A stretch of DNA of 64,000 bases from Pirellulaceae bacterium. GTDB taxonomy: Bacteria > Planctomycetota > Planctomycetia > Pirellulales > Pirellulaceae. Position numbers and translations under genes: made by a program. The notes beneath the pieces are model-generated. The model was given only the letters and a program-made list of their open reading frames with translations, ran no database searches and was not told the DNA's origin. Below are positions 27,057 to 36,860 of the stretch, in pieces. Location of the stretch: contig JAQWSU010000056.1 of the NCBI GenBank assembly GCA_029243025.1, positions 62,001-126,000 of the forward strand, in the 5' to 3' direction. Position 1 is the stretch's first letter; every line of letters starts with the position of its first letter.

Positions 27057-27290
27057 AGACAACTATCGATTCAATGTCGGATCCCCAAATCCGTATTGCA
27101 CGAACTCAGGAAACCGTAACAGAATGGTAAGCAAGAGGGGCACTGTTCTTGATCGAAAAGCGTTCAAAAACATTCCTTGTGTTCCTCAACCTGAACCCCG
27201 ATTCAGACACCCGTCAAAGAAAAACGAACTGTTACGGAAGGCAAAAGGACCTCGTTCCGGCAACCGCAAATCAGCAGGCGAATAGCTGGG

Positions 27291-28826
27291 TTACGACGTC
27301 CGTCGAGCTCTCCTTCGCAGCAACAGTGCAATTCCCCAGAGAGCCAAGCAAAACGTATTCGGTTCCGGAATCAATGTGGGTTGAACAGGCGCTGGATGAT
27401 CAGTCAGATAATGAACGAGTTCCCTCGTTTCGACCACTGTAAATTCAGCACCGGGTTTGATGATGAACTCAGAGAGTGCGTTGGCGGCCCATTCGTCGGA
27501 TATCCCCATGCGAGAATAATCTTCATCGCTGTAACCGAAGTACCAATCATAGGTAAAACCATGCCCCGTCCAGGGAAAAACACCGGTCTCGGTATTACTC
27601 TCCCACCACCAAGGGTAGAACGCCGAGGGAATTAGCTTGCTGTGATTGCCGGTATAGTTATTGTCACTTGACCAGAGATTCTTTTCGAATTCCCAGCCAT
27701 CGCCATCATTCGGCTCGAAACCATGTTCGCTAAGCAGTTCTTGCAACTCGTTCTGATCGACTCTTCTAGAAAGCTTAATCGCACCATTACGCAGTACAGT
27801 CGACAAAATGCCACCATCATTTTGGGGTTTTAGCGAGTAAGTGACGGTCATTTTGTCGAACCAAGATTCCTGATTTTCACTCGTTCGATCCTGATAATCT
27901 CCCCAATATCCAAAATTCTGAATTTGCTGATCTGAAAGCTGTGGATGATTGGTTGATGGAGCGGGCGCGAGTGGGCGAACACTTTCTACAAACTCGACCG
28001 GTTTAACAATTTGGTCTAGCCGCGAGCTTGACTGCACACTCGTACGCGCGATGTCGTCTACATTCACCCAGATATCTGCGACGCGGTAAAACTGTCCAAA
28101 TCCAAGAAAATCATTTTCACCACCCAACGGATTTTGAAATTGTCCATTGAGCATGCCAACAACCGATGCCGCACGATTGTAGGGATTTGCTCCGCTGATG
28201 AAATTCTTCACCGGTATTTCAGCAGTCCCCCCGACTTCATATTCAGTCAGCGTCTCTGGATCAGTTGCCCATTGACCTTTGGCCGGTCCTGCATTCATGT
28301 AGTCCTTCAAATGTCCAATCGGGGTTAGCCAAATCACGCCCCCGGCGCCGCCATCGGCTGCAGTTTTCGGATAGTTAACGGCCCCAAATTGCTTCGCCCG
28401 ATCTTTGTGCAAATCAAATTGTGAATTGTAGCCAGCTACCCCATCGTCGAAAGCGCCGAGCGAAAGGTAGAAGCTTGTCATTTTGGCTTGCAGCTTTCCA
28501 TCCTGCATCCGAAACCGCATCGGATCGGCTCCCTGCATGTCAGACGGAATGGGATACAAATGATTGCTGCGCATATTTTCGCTTGCCGGATCGAAAACAT
28601 AGTTGGGCACCTGCGGAAACAAAGACTCGTAATAGCGAGAACTATCTTGGTCGTCATAATATTCGCCACCTGCCAGGAAGAATGAAGAACGCTGATAGTT
28701 TCTCGCCACATAGCCTTGCTCAAAACCACCCCCCAGCTCGTTCCAATAGTTAGCCTCTGCCAAGAGTTCGCTAGCAACCATCAGGCTCACAAAGAAACAA
28801 ATTCCTATTTGGATAAAGCAACGCAT
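27291..28826 (-). CDS. Secreted PEP-CTERM protein
   Basis: The 511-residue exported protein starts with a signal peptide (MRCFIQIGICFFVSLMVASELLA). It ends with a PEP-CTERM anchor: IPEPNTFCLALWGIALLLRRRARR, i.e. the PEP motif, a hydrophobic helix and an Arg cluster. The interior is rich in Asn, Tyr, Asp and Trp (FPQVPNYVFDPASENMRSNH, PWTGHGFTYDWYFGYSDEDY) and looks like beta-structured extracellular sequence. No catalytic motif was recognised. PEP-CTERM proteins are sorted by exosortase and are often part of extracellular matrix. The ATG at 28826 fits the signal peptide better than the codon at 28841. Confidence 0.85.
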   Translation of the reverse strand: MRCFIQIGICFFVSLMVASELLAEANYWNELGGGFEQGYVARNYQRSSFFLAGGEYYDDQDSSRYYESLFPQVPNYVFDPASENMRSNHLYPIPSDMQGADPMRFRMQDGKLQAKMTSFYLSLGAFDDGVAGYNSQFDLHKDRAKQFGAVNYPKTAADGGAGGVIWLTPIGHLKDYMNAGPAKGQWATDPETLTEYEVGGTAEIPVKNFISGANPYNRAASVVGMLNGQFQNPLGGENDFLGFGQFYRVADIWVNVDDIARTSVQSSSRLDQIVKPVEFVESVRPLAPAPSTNHPQLSDQQIQNFGYWGDYQDRTSENQESWFDKMTVTYSLKPQNDGGILSTVLRNGAIKLSRRVDQNELQELLSEHGFEPNDGDGWEFEKNLWSSDNNYTGNHSKLIPSAFYPWWWESNTETGVFPWTGHGFTYDWYFGYSDEDYSRMGISDEWAANALSEFIIKPGAEFTVVETRELVHYLTDHPAPVQPTLIPEPNTFCLALWGIALLLRRRARRTS

Positions 28827-28841
28827 ATTCCATCTCCCCAA

Positions 28842-29443
28842 TCAGCAAAGAGATCAACGCAACATGAATAAAGCCAAACAAATCGCCACGGATTCTAACA
28901 ACGTTCAATCTTCCACAACTTTTTTACCAACAGCGAAAATTTCCGTCGACCCCCTCCATACCAAGGGGCGTTCGGCAACAAATCATGCGCGAATTTTTTA
29001 ACGATCCACCAAAGACTGCATGATTCAAATTTTTGACACGAATCACCAGCACCCCTTCACAAAGCTGTCTACTCCCTCGTGAGCCGCCAATTAATGACAC
29101 CCTGACAGCTTGATCGAATCGCTATCAACGCTCGCATCAACAGCGTCTTGGGATCCGTCACGAAATGAAAGTCGATCCCGATAAGAACCCATCCTCAACG
29201 TTCCAGAATTTGCTCCGTCACGAATGACGCCTAGGTACTCGGCACGCGAATTGAGTGATCTACTAAGATCGCGACTGGATCAGTGGAGTTATGAGGAAAA
29301 TAACGCCCGTTTCTCGCACGATTTCCCCGAGTCGGCTCGATTCAACCGTGTTCGATATCCCATGATTAAGAGAGACAAAATTGTCGACCCGCTTTCCTTG
29401 ACGAGTCCTCCTCCCTGTTCACCTTCAGTTATCGGTGGTGAGA
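28842..29443. other. Intergenic region of about 600 nt
   Basis: No supported gene. A plus-strand frame from 29224 has neither domain nor ribosome-binding site. An 8-bp inverted repeat AATCATGC (28981-28988) / GCATGATT (29018-29025), spaced by 29 nt, lies upstream of the PEP-CTERM gene and could be an operator or chance. Confidence 0.35.
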
Positions 29444-29674
29444 ATGAAGATCGCAAAGTTAAAACACTCATCGACTGGAGAACATCTCGAAGGCGTTGTA
29501 ATTGCCAATGTGAGCGACCAATGCAAAGCAGGTGTCCCAGTACAATTAATTCAAGAAGCCGACGGCTCCTTTTCGCTGGAGGTCGCCTTTCCGCCGGAAA
29601 GAAACCAATCGGTTCAGGACAACAATGTGTCTCTCGCCTCGTTCCTCGATCCGCCTCGACAATGCGATAGCTGA
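29444..29674 (+). CDS. Possible small hypothetical protein
   Basis: A 76-residue frame from ATG 29444 begins MKIAKLKHSSTGEHLEGVVIAN and continues VSDQCKAGVPVQLIQEADGS with alternating hydrophobic residues, so it reads like a small beta-rich protein. GGTGGTGAGA before the ATG is a weak ribosome-binding sequence; a GTG at 29435 is also possible. There is no family match that I recognise, and an overlapping frame (29224-29670) occupies the same bases. Real coding status is uncertain. Confidence 0.35.
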   Translation: MKIAKLKHSSTGEHLEGVVIANVSDQCKAGVPVQLIQEADGSFSLEVAFPPERNQSVQDNNVSLASFLDPPRQCDS

Positions 29675-29858
29675 GTCGGTTCGTCTCAGGAGTTGAGCGA
29701 TCCCACTTCGGCTGACGCGCTCGAATTATTGGCGAAATTCACCGCGAACGCTTTTCGCAAAGTGGTTCCCATCGCAAGATTCCTTGCCAACTGCCCACGT
29801 TTCGTACCACCCTCAATCGCATCGCGGCCGACCGATGGGACATGTAGCAGCGATCGGG

Positions 29859-30854
29859 TTACCACTTCCAAGAAGATCGCAATTGATCATTCACCACGGC
29901 ACCTTCGGGCCAATGCCCCGCGAATAACGAAACGATGCACTGGGCACTCTCAATCGCCATATCACGCATCGCAAGCTGCTCGCCGCCGGCCGAATGCGGT
30001 GTGAGCACCACGTTTTCAAGCTCAAATAAAGGGTTGTCGGACGCGGGAGGCTCAGCCTCGTAAACATCCAACCCCGCGGCCTGAATCTGGCCCCGCCGCA
30101 ACGCATCGATCAGATCGGTTTCATTAACAATCGGTCCTCTCGCTGTATTGATCAGGATGGCGGTCGGCTTCATTCGATTCAACAGCGTTTGATCAACGAC
30201 GCCGCGCGTGGCCTCAATATCTGGACAGTGAATACTCAGCACATCGCACCGTTCGGCCAACGTGATTAGATCGACCAATTCAATATTATGGGACCTGGCA
30301 TAGTCGCCGCAGGCAAAGGGATCGTGTGCGATCACCGTCATGCCAAATGCTTGGGCTCGATTTGCCATGCTTTTTCCTGTTCGGCCCATCCCAAGGAGTC
30401 CAATCGTCTTTCCGCGAATGGGCTGCGTCAGTTCGCGTGGCCATTGCCCCGCCCGCGTGTCACGATCCCCCGTGACGACTCGTTTTGAAATTGCGAACAA
30501 CAGCGCAAAAGCATGTTCCGCAACGGCTGCGTGATTCGCCGTAGGAGTGATTGTCAGTAAGACATCGTGCCGAGTGGCAGCAGCGACATCAATTCGGTCG
30601 TACCCGACACCTGTCCGCGCAATCACACGCAAGCTTGGAACCGCTGAAAACGTTTCGGCGGTCATGTATTCGGCACCCGCAAGCACCGCATGGACACCGT
30701 GCAATTCCTCAATAGTTTCCTCGTATCCACAGACGCCTCGACCGAGCTTATGGTTTTTCGGAAAGACAATCTCAAATCCAGCTTGACTCAAGATTTCAGT
30801 GTGCGGACCTGTCTGGTCACGCAAAATTTCCGTAGAGATCAAGACGCGTGGCAT
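29859..30854 (-). CDS. D-2-hydroxyacid dehydrogenase (phosphoglycerate dehydrogenase-like)
   Basis: The 331-residue NAD-dependent enzyme has the complete set of D-2-hydroxyacid dehydrogenase motifs: RVIARTGVGYDRIDVAAATR (substrate domain, catalytic Arg region), the Rossmann loop TIGLLGMGRTGKSMANRAQA, ILINTARGPIVNETDLIDAL (Arg), AGLDVYEAEPP (Glu) and VVLTPHSAGG (catalytic His). It lacks the C-terminal ACT domain of regulated SerA forms, so it may act on a 2-hydroxyacid other than 3-phosphoglycerate. It is cytoplasmic and monocistronic. The start at 30854 fits the family N-terminus MPRVLISTEIL. Confidence 0.92.
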   Translation of the reverse strand: MPRVLISTEILRDQTGPHTEILSQAGFEIVFPKNHKLGRGVCGYEETIEELHGVHAVLAGAEYMTAETFSAVPSLRVIARTGVGYDRIDVAAATRHDVLLTITPTANHAAVAEHAFALLFAISKRVVTGDRDTRAGQWPRELTQPIRGKTIGLLGMGRTGKSMANRAQAFGMTVIAHDPFACGDYARSHNIELVDLITLAERCDVLSIHCPDIEATRGVVDQTLLNRMKPTAILINTARGPIVNETDLIDALRRGQIQAAGLDVYEAEPPASDNPLFELENVVLTPHSAGGEQLAMRDMAIESAQCIVSLFAGHWPEGAVVNDQLRSSWKW

Positions 30855-30909
30855 GCTTCACCTTCGTCAACGTGATTGAAAGAAAGCTGAATGATGGATT
30901 GCGGCCATT

Positions 30910-30937
30910 CATGAAACCACAGTCATGAAACCACAGT
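30910..30937. repeat. 14-nt tandem direct repeat
   Basis: CATGAAACCACAGT occurs twice in perfect tandem (30910-30923 and 30924-30937), about 60 nt upstream of the dehydrogenase gene. It could be a transcription-factor site or a small replication duplication. Confidence 0.6.
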
Positions 30938-31288
30938 CAATCGCGGAGAGGATTGGTCAAATATAACGAATCTGCCTACCACAACCTACGCGAAAGTATG
31001 GGTGATTGCCCCGACTTTCCAGGACGACTTGCCTCCATTCGAGGACGAAACTCACGGAACAAGCGCCCCAGGCGAAGCGAAGCCGTTGAAAGGCCAATCC
31101 CCCGTCAAAAACCGAAAGGCGGGTCGCTTCCACGGAAACATCGATCGCTCAGCGAGGCAATTGCTTGACGAACGACGATTGTGAAACATGCTAGACTACC
31201 GACCGCAATCAACTGTTTGCGGCCAAACAGGCTATTATCACCCGTTGTTTGGCTTTTCAGCAGACGGGTAGCCGAAGGGAAACTTTTC

Positions 31289-33304
31289 GTGCCACGACCC
31301 TGTTCGCTAATAAGATCAAGGATTTCGGCCGCTTGCGCCAGCGGGCTCTTGTTGGTTTTTGGTTGCCAATCGGAAGAACCGCAGGCGCCAAAGCCCATCG
31401 CAACAGCGTTCGAGACCAGCAAGGAAGTTCCGAGCGCCCTCCCGCTGCCTATCTCATCCATAAAGAATCGCCCGATTGAAGTGGTGCACACCGGATACGT
31501 TGGGTCAGATGCCTGCCTCGAATGTCATCTTGATGAACATGCATCTTGGCAAGCTTCCTACCATCGCACGATGACGCAAGTCGTGAGTCCAGAAACCGTC
31601 TCAGGTCGCTTCGAGGGGCAACAGCTCAGTTTTTACGGATGGAAGTTCAAACCTGAACGCCAGGGTGAGGACTTTTGCATGGAGATACGAGGCAGCGACG
31701 ACACCCTCCATTTCGAGCGAAAATTCGTGATGACTACCGGCAGCCATCACATGCAAAAATACTGGTACTCGACCGGTAACACACGCGAACTTGGAATGTC
31801 ACCGTTAGTTTTTTTAATTGAGGCGGGCATTTGGGTTCCCGAACAGACCGCCTTTCTACGCCCCAGCAAGGCGGGCCTTCCGATTCGCGAGGGGGATTGG
31901 AACAAGGGCTGCAATCAGTGCCATGCGACCGGCTCACAGCCTCGTCTGTTAGGTCCGAACAACATCGACACTCAAGTTGCCGAGTTTGGTATTTCCTGCG
32001 AAGCGTGCCACGGCCCCGGACAACAGCACGTCCACGCACGGCAACAAAACGAATTTGCAGCTGAAAACAACCCATCGACCGACTCAATCGTGAACCCCAG
32101 AACACTTTCCGCCAGCAAATCTGCTGATGTCTGTGGCCAGTGCCATGGAGCCTGGGTCATGAAGCCGGGAGGACATTGGTCACAAACGGGACACCGCTTT
32201 CGGCCAGGGGATGACTTAGCAACAACGCGACATTATTTGCTGGGAATCCAAGATAAACAACGCTGGAAACAAGTCCACGCTGAAGACAGTTTCTGGTCAG
32301 ACGGTGAAATTCGCGTAGCCGGTCGTGAGTACAACGGCTTACTGGCCTCCCCCTGTTTTTCGAAAGCGAAAAGCGATCATCAAGCGATGACCTGCTTATC
32401 TTGCCACGACCTCCATGCGGCCACCACTGCCCCTTCGAAAGATTGGGCCAATGATCAATTAGCAACTGGGATGAATGGAAATGAAGCCTGCTTTCAGTGC
32501 CACGAAAATTACCGCAACCAGCTAACTGACCATACCCATCACCTCCCGGACTCAAGTGGCAGTCTTTGCTATAACTGCCACATGCCACACACGAGTTATG
32601 GATTGTTAAAGGCGGTTCGCAGCCATACAATCACCAGCCCTTCGATTGCAACAAGCCTCGCCACGGGACGTCCCAATGCCTGTAATCAATGCCACCTCGA
32701 TCAGACATCAAAGTGGGCAGCGGAACAACTCAACAAATGGTACGGGCATGAAATCCCTCCACTCAAGCAATCAGAGCAAGTCCTTGCAGCCTCGGTCTTA
32801 TGGACTCTAAAGGGCGACGCCGGACAGCGGGCCCTGATGGCTTGGAGCATGGGCTGGGACCAAGCCCGCGCAATTTCCGGATCGAACTGGATGATCTTTT
32901 ACCTCGCTGACCTCATGTTTGACGATTACGACGCGATTCGTTACATCGCATCACGATCCCTCAAGCAAATCCCCGGCTATGAATCGTTACAATACGATCA
33001 CATGCATCCTAATCGCCAACGAGATCGCGTCATGAATGAACTCATCTCGCGATGGCAAGCAACCGTCACAACCCCCCCCCCCGATCCCCGCGATTGCTAT
33101 TCGACAAGTCGGGAACTATCCGCATGGATATTTTCCATCAGCTTCGCGCGCTTCGTGACCACCGAGACGTCGTCATTATCGAGTGAACCGGTCCCACGAA
33201 CCACAACCTTTCCAGCCGCCGAACCTAAGCTCCGCCGGTCGAAAATGGGACACAAAGATCGATCCAGGACGACGCGTGTTACAAAACGTTACAAAATCAG
33301 GTAA
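31289..33304 (+). CDS. Octaheme c-type cytochrome lipoprotein with a C11 tract near its end
   Basis: Eight CxxCH heme motifs occur in order: CLECH, CNQCH, CEACH, CGQCH, CLSCH, CFQCH, CYNCH and CNQCH. They form a cytochrome c554/NrfA-related multiheme domain, followed by a helical HEAT-like tail (AASVLWTLKGDAGQRALMAW). GTG at 31289, about 9 nt after GAAGGGA, gives a lipoprotein signal (SAACASGLLLVFGCQSE); ATG 31181 is an alternative. At 33072-33082 there are eleven C. As read, the frame goes on for about 70 basic, featureless residues to 33304. With twelve or nine C it would give SPRLLFDKSGTIRMDIFHQL and stop at 33186, which reads more like a natural C-terminus. It probably carries electrons in the periplasm; the partner is unknown. 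Confidence 0.85.
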   Translation: MPRPCSLIRSRISAACASGLLLVFGCQSEEPQAPKPIATAFETSKEVPSALPLPISSIKNRPIEVVHTGYVGSDACLECHLDEHASWQASYHRTMTQVVSPETVSGRFEGQQLSFYGWKFKPERQGEDFCMEIRGSDDTLHFERKFVMTTGSHHMQKYWYSTGNTRELGMSPLVFLIEAGIWVPEQTAFLRPSKAGLPIREGDWNKGCNQCHATGSQPRLLGPNNIDTQVAEFGISCEACHGPGQQHVHARQQNEFAAENNPSTDSIVNPRTLSASKSADVCGQCHGAWVMKPGGHWSQTGHRFRPGDDLATTRHYLLGIQDKQRWKQVHAEDSFWSDGEIRVAGREYNGLLASPCFSKAKSDHQAMTCLSCHDLHAATTAPSKDWANDQLATGMNGNEACFQCHENYRNQLTDHTHHLPDSSGSLCYNCHMPHTSYGLLKAVRSHTITSPSIATSLATGRPNACNQCHLDQTSKWAAEQLNKWYGHEIPPLKQSEQVLAASVLWTLKGDAGQRALMAWSMGWDQARAISGSNWMIFYLADLMFDDYDAIRYIASRSLKQIPGYESLQYDHMHPNRQRDRVMNELISRWQATVTTPPPDPRDCYSTSRELSAWIFSISFARFVTTETSSLSSEPVPRTTTFPAAEPKLRRSKMGHKDRSRTTRVTKRYKIR

Positions 33305-33407
33305 AAACATCACAGATTATTTCCAGACATCCGACTAGAATTGTCGAATCATGAGGTCATCTGAAAATTTTCGATTCCAGGCATGAAATGGATAGCGAGC
33401 AACGTTT

Positions 33408-35159
33408 ATGTCGACTGAGATCCGACCAGACAAGGAAACAACACGGGCGGCTGAAGACCATCCCTTTCATCGGAGCGATCGTAAAACAAGTCGACAAGCA
33501 GGAAAAACCAGTTCCAAGCCATCCAAATTTCTTCTGACCCTAGGCGGCTTGGCTTTGCTCTCTCTCATCGGCCTGATCGCCCTTAATTCAGGAAGTCGCA
33601 AGAGTTCGAAGCAAGTGCTAACCCACAAGATCACACGCGGCGATTTGGTCGTCAGCGTGACGGAAGATGGAACTTTGGAGAGTTCCAACAATAAAGAAAT
33701 CAAATGTAAGGTCAAAGGCGGAAGCACTGTCTTATCGGTGGTGGAAAGTGGAACCCTTGTCAAAGCGGGTGACGAACTTGTCAGAATGGACACTTCGGCC
33801 ATCGAAGACAACATCAGCTCTCAACAGATCCTCTACGAAAATTCACTCGCCAACAAAACGACAACTGAGAGTGATGTGGAAGTTGCCAAGATCGGCATCA
33901 CCGAATACTTAGAAGGGGTTTACGAGCAGGATCGTAAAACGATTGAAAATGAGATTTACACGAAGGAACAAGACTTAAAACGTGCAGAATTATCCTTTCA
34001 GTCAATCAAGCGTTCTGTCGCCCGAGGCCTGGTCTCGCAACTGCAACTGCAGGGTGAAGCATTTAGCGTGAATGCAGCGAGAAAGGATCTTGAACTTTCA
34101 CGCAAAAAATTGGATGTGCTTGATAATTACACGAAATCAAAGACGCTGATCGGTCTTCGCAGCGTGCTGAAAGCCACGGAAGCACGATATGCGTCAGACA
34201 CGGAGGCGCTCAAACTCGAAGAGGCCAGACTTAAGCGAGCCAAAGACCAATTGAAGAACTGTGTGATTCGGGCAGAGTCCGATGGGATGGTCATCTACCC
34301 ATCGGCTGCCGAATGGAAAGAACAGCCTGATATCGAAGAAGGCGCCACGGTTCGTGAAGATCAAATTTTATTGATCATGCCCGACTTAAAACAAATGCAA
34401 GTCAAAGTCGGGATCCACGAGTCAAAGGTTGATCGATTGAAAATCGGCATGAGGTCGCAGATCAGTATGCAAGATCGAACCATCGCTGGAGAAATTGCCT
34501 CGATCGCTTCAATCACAAAACCAACGGGCTGGTGGAATGGAAATGTAGTTAAGTACGACACCGTAATCCAGCTTAACAACCAAGATGGACTGAAGCCCGG
34601 CATGAGCGTTGCGGTGGAAGTTTTTCTGGCAGAATATCGGGACGTCTTGACGGTGCCTGTCGCTGCCGTGATCCAACACAATCGAGAGTTCAGTTGTTGG
34701 GTAGAAACGCAGAACGGTATTGTCGAACGCAAATTGCAGCTTGGCGACAGCAATGAACGATTTATTGTTGTCGAAAGCGGCTTACAGGAGGGCGATCGAG
34801 TCGTCCTGAATCCGATTGACTTTGTGACTGAAGCCCAAACCAAAGCGTTACAACCCTCGAATCAGAACCGTTCCGATCAAAACACCCCACCGACACCCAA
34901 TTCGAAAGCGGCTGATCGACCAACGGGAAAAAAAGCCGCTGCAAAAAAGTCCGCTCCCCCTAAAGCCAAGCTATCAAAAGGTGCGGAGCTGCTCAAAATG
35001 GGTGATAAGAACGGTGACGGTGTGCTCACCAAAGACGAATTCGACGAAAAAACCAAACCCTATTTTGAGTCGATCGACACCGATAGCAACGGTGAGGTGA
35101 ATGCAGCCGAAATCGATGCGAGTCTCAAACGAGCAAGCCAGGGCGCTGGAACGAAGTAG
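33408..35159 (+). CDS. MacA/HlyD-like efflux adaptor with C-terminal EF-hands
   Basis: The 583-residue periplasmic adaptor is anchored by an N-terminal helix (KFLLTLGGLALLSLIGLIAL). The membrane-fusion-protein parts follow: a beta-barrel/lipoyl strand (ITRGDLVVSVTEDGTLESSN, VESGTLVKAGDELVRMD), a long coiled-coil hairpin (residues about 145-280), the returning lipoyl half (CVIRAESDGMVIYP, EGATVREDQILLIMPDL) and a barrel domain (LKPGMSVAVEVFLAEYRDVL). A Lys/Pro/Ala linker then leads to two EF-hand loops, DKNGDGVLTKDE and DTDSNGEVNAAE, with the calcium-binding Asp/Asn/Glu pattern. It is followed 62 nt later by the permease gene, so together they form part of a MacAB-like export or lipoprotein-release system. 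Calcium control is inference. Confidence 0.9.
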   Translation: MSTEIRPDKETTRAAEDHPFHRSDRKTSRQAGKTSSKPSKFLLTLGGLALLSLIGLIALNSGSRKSSKQVLTHKITRGDLVVSVTEDGTLESSNNKEIKCKVKGGSTVLSVVESGTLVKAGDELVRMDTSAIEDNISSQQILYENSLANKTTTESDVEVAKIGITEYLEGVYEQDRKTIENEIYTKEQDLKRAELSFQSIKRSVARGLVSQLQLQGEAFSVNAARKDLELSRKKLDVLDNYTKSKTLIGLRSVLKATEARYASDTEALKLEEARLKRAKDQLKNCVIRAESDGMVIYPSAAEWKEQPDIEEGATVREDQILLIMPDLKQMQVKVGIHESKVDRLKIGMRSQISMQDRTIAGEIASIASITKPTGWWNGNVVKYDTVIQLNNQDGLKPGMSVAVEVFLAEYRDVLTVPVAAVIQHNREFSCWVETQNGIVERKLQLGDSNERFIVVESGLQEGDRVVLNPIDFVTEAQTKALQPSNQNRSDQNTPPTPNSKAADRPTGKKAAAKKSAPPKAKLSKGAELLKMGDKNGDGVLTKDEFDEKTKPYFESIDTDSNGEVNAAEIDASLKRASQGAGTK

Positions 35160-35221
35160 AGAATTCAGCGAGCCGGATCCATTTTGATCTACCGCTTGAG
35201 AAAAGTGCAAGGTGACGACGT

Positions 35222-36535
35222 TTGAAGGTTTCCTATTATCAAATGCTGAAATTAGGCACCAAGAGCCTGATGCTGCAAAAACTGCGAGCAGGTCTCGCTG
35301 CACTGGGAATCTTCATTGGTACAACAACCGTCATCTGGCTGGTCGCGATGGGGGAAGGGGTCAGTCACCAGGCGCAACAACAAATCAAGGAACTCGGGGC
35401 AACCAATATCATCGTTCGAAGTGTCAAGCCAAATTCGAACGACCAGACCGGTGACAATGATCGCGTCACTCGATATGGCTTATTGCGGGCTGATTACGAT
35501 CGCATGCTGACGAATATTCCCAGCATTCAACGCTCCGTGCCGATGAGAGAGTTAAGACGTGAAATCCGCGTCAAGGACCACAATGCCGATGCCAAACTGG
35601 TCGGCTGCTCAAAGGATTACCTGGAACTGAACCAACTTGCAGTAGCGAGGGGGCGGTGGTTCAGCAGTCGTGACAATAGCGAGAATGTAATCGTGCTGGC
35701 CGATGGGACTGCAAAAGCGTTGTTCCCGTTTCAAGACCCTATCGGTAAACCCGTCTGGGTTGGCGAGGATCTGTACGTCGTAATCGGACAAACCAAAGCT
35801 CGCTTGGCATCCGCTGCGATTGGCGGCAGCCTCGAATCGCGAGATTACAATCTGGATGCTTATATTCCGCTCGAGACGCTTCGCCGCCGAGTTGGCGACT
35901 TCATCATGGAACGTCGCCCGGGTAGCTTTACCGGAGAAATCGTCGAATTGAGCCAGATCACGCTCACCGTCAACGACATTAGCAAGGTCGATGTCACGGC
36001 TCGGATTGTTGAGTCGCTGTTGAAGAAATATCACGAGCAGGAAGACTATGCGGTAATTGTTCCCAAAGAACTCTTGCGACAAGCCGAGCGTACACGTGCG
36101 ATGTTCAACGTACTCTTGGTTGTGATTGCCGGGATCTCCCTCGCCGTCGGCGGCATTGGCATCATGAACATCATGCTGGCCACGGTAACGGAACGTACCC
36201 GAGAAATCGGCGTGCGCCGTGCCTTAGGAGCCAAAAGACAACACATCATCCAACAGTTTCTTACGGAAACCATTGTGCTGACAAGCGTCGGTGGACTCCT
36301 CGGCGTATTCTTTGGATTGATGTGTGGCGTAATCTTTGACGCCGTCAAATGGATCACCAATTCTTTTGCCCCAGATGCTCTGCCTCCGATTGTGCAGTCT
36401 CTGGAACCTCGCATCGCTCCCTGGTCCGTGGCACTGGCTTTCCTAATCTCGATCGGTGTCGGCATCCTCTTCGGTGTCTATCCCGCACGCCAAGCGGCCT
36501 ATATGGATCCCATCGAAGCCTTACGGCACGAATAA
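35222..36535 (+). CDS. MacB-like ABC transporter permease (FtsX superfamily), no ATPase domain
   Basis: The 437-residue protein has the MacB/FtsX topology: one N-terminal helix (LRAGLAALGIFIGTTTVIWL), a periplasmic MacB_PCD domain (residues about 45-280) and three C-terminal helices. These include IAGISLAVGGIGIMNIMLATVTERTREIGVRRALGAKR, whose middle holds the TERTREIGxRxAxGA motif, and a final GVYPARQAAYMDPIEALRHE. The start is TTG at 35222 (7 nt after AAGGTG) or ATG at 35243. Full MacB has an N-terminal ATPase; here it is absent and no ATPase gene adjoins, although permease-only forms normally work with a separate LolD-like ATPase. It works with the adaptor encoded just upstream. Confidence 0.92.
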   Translation: MKVSYYQMLKLGTKSLMLQKLRAGLAALGIFIGTTTVIWLVAMGEGVSHQAQQQIKELGATNIIVRSVKPNSNDQTGDNDRVTRYGLLRADYDRMLTNIPSIQRSVPMRELRREIRVKDHNADAKLVGCSKDYLELNQLAVARGRWFSSRDNSENVIVLADGTAKALFPFQDPIGKPVWVGEDLYVVIGQTKARLASAAIGGSLESRDYNLDAYIPLETLRRRVGDFIMERRPGSFTGEIVELSQITLTVNDISKVDVTARIVESLLKKYHEQEDYAVIVPKELLRQAERTRAMFNVLLVVIAGISLAVGGIGIMNIMLATVTERTREIGVRRALGAKRQHIIQQFLTETIVLTSVGGLLGVFFGLMCGVIFDAVKWITNSFAPDALPPIVQSLEPRIAPWSVALAFLISIGVGILFGVYPARQAAYMDPIEALRHE

Positions 36536-36860
36536 AGAATTTTTCAGCGGTTAGCTCTCTTTCTTCCGTACTCGTCAGAATTCAGAGTATTTGTTCGAGC
36601 CAGCTTTTTTTCGCGGCTTCAACCTCAATCAGCCAAGTTCAACGGGTGCGCAGGAATTAAGTCGAATGAGACATGATAAGCTATCCGACGTATCGACGAC
36701 GTATCGACGACGTACGCTGCGGCAGGCTGTCACGCCACGCAAGCACCAACCTGGCCTACAATCGACAGAAAAGCGAAAAGCGGCTTTTAAAAAAAAGGAG
36801 CCAGGAAAAATTCCGCCTGGCTTCTTATCGATTGCAAATGAGGCTGCGAATCAAACAGAT
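36536..36860. other. Intergenic region between convergent genes
   Basis: Of its 325 nt, only the terminator at 36788-36823 is recognisable. Short frames present are antisense or out-of-phase to nothing known. The stretch ATCCGACGTATCGACGACGTATCGACGACGTACG near 36684-36715 contains a short CGACGTAT-type repeat. Confidence 0.4.
36788..36823 (-). terminator. Intrinsic terminator of the PEP-CTERM/CBM9-like gene
   Basis: On the minus strand GAAGCCAGG pairs with CCTGGCTCC around a 10-nt loop and is followed directly by a run of eight T. It lies about 40 nt after the stop at 36861. Confidence 0.85.
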
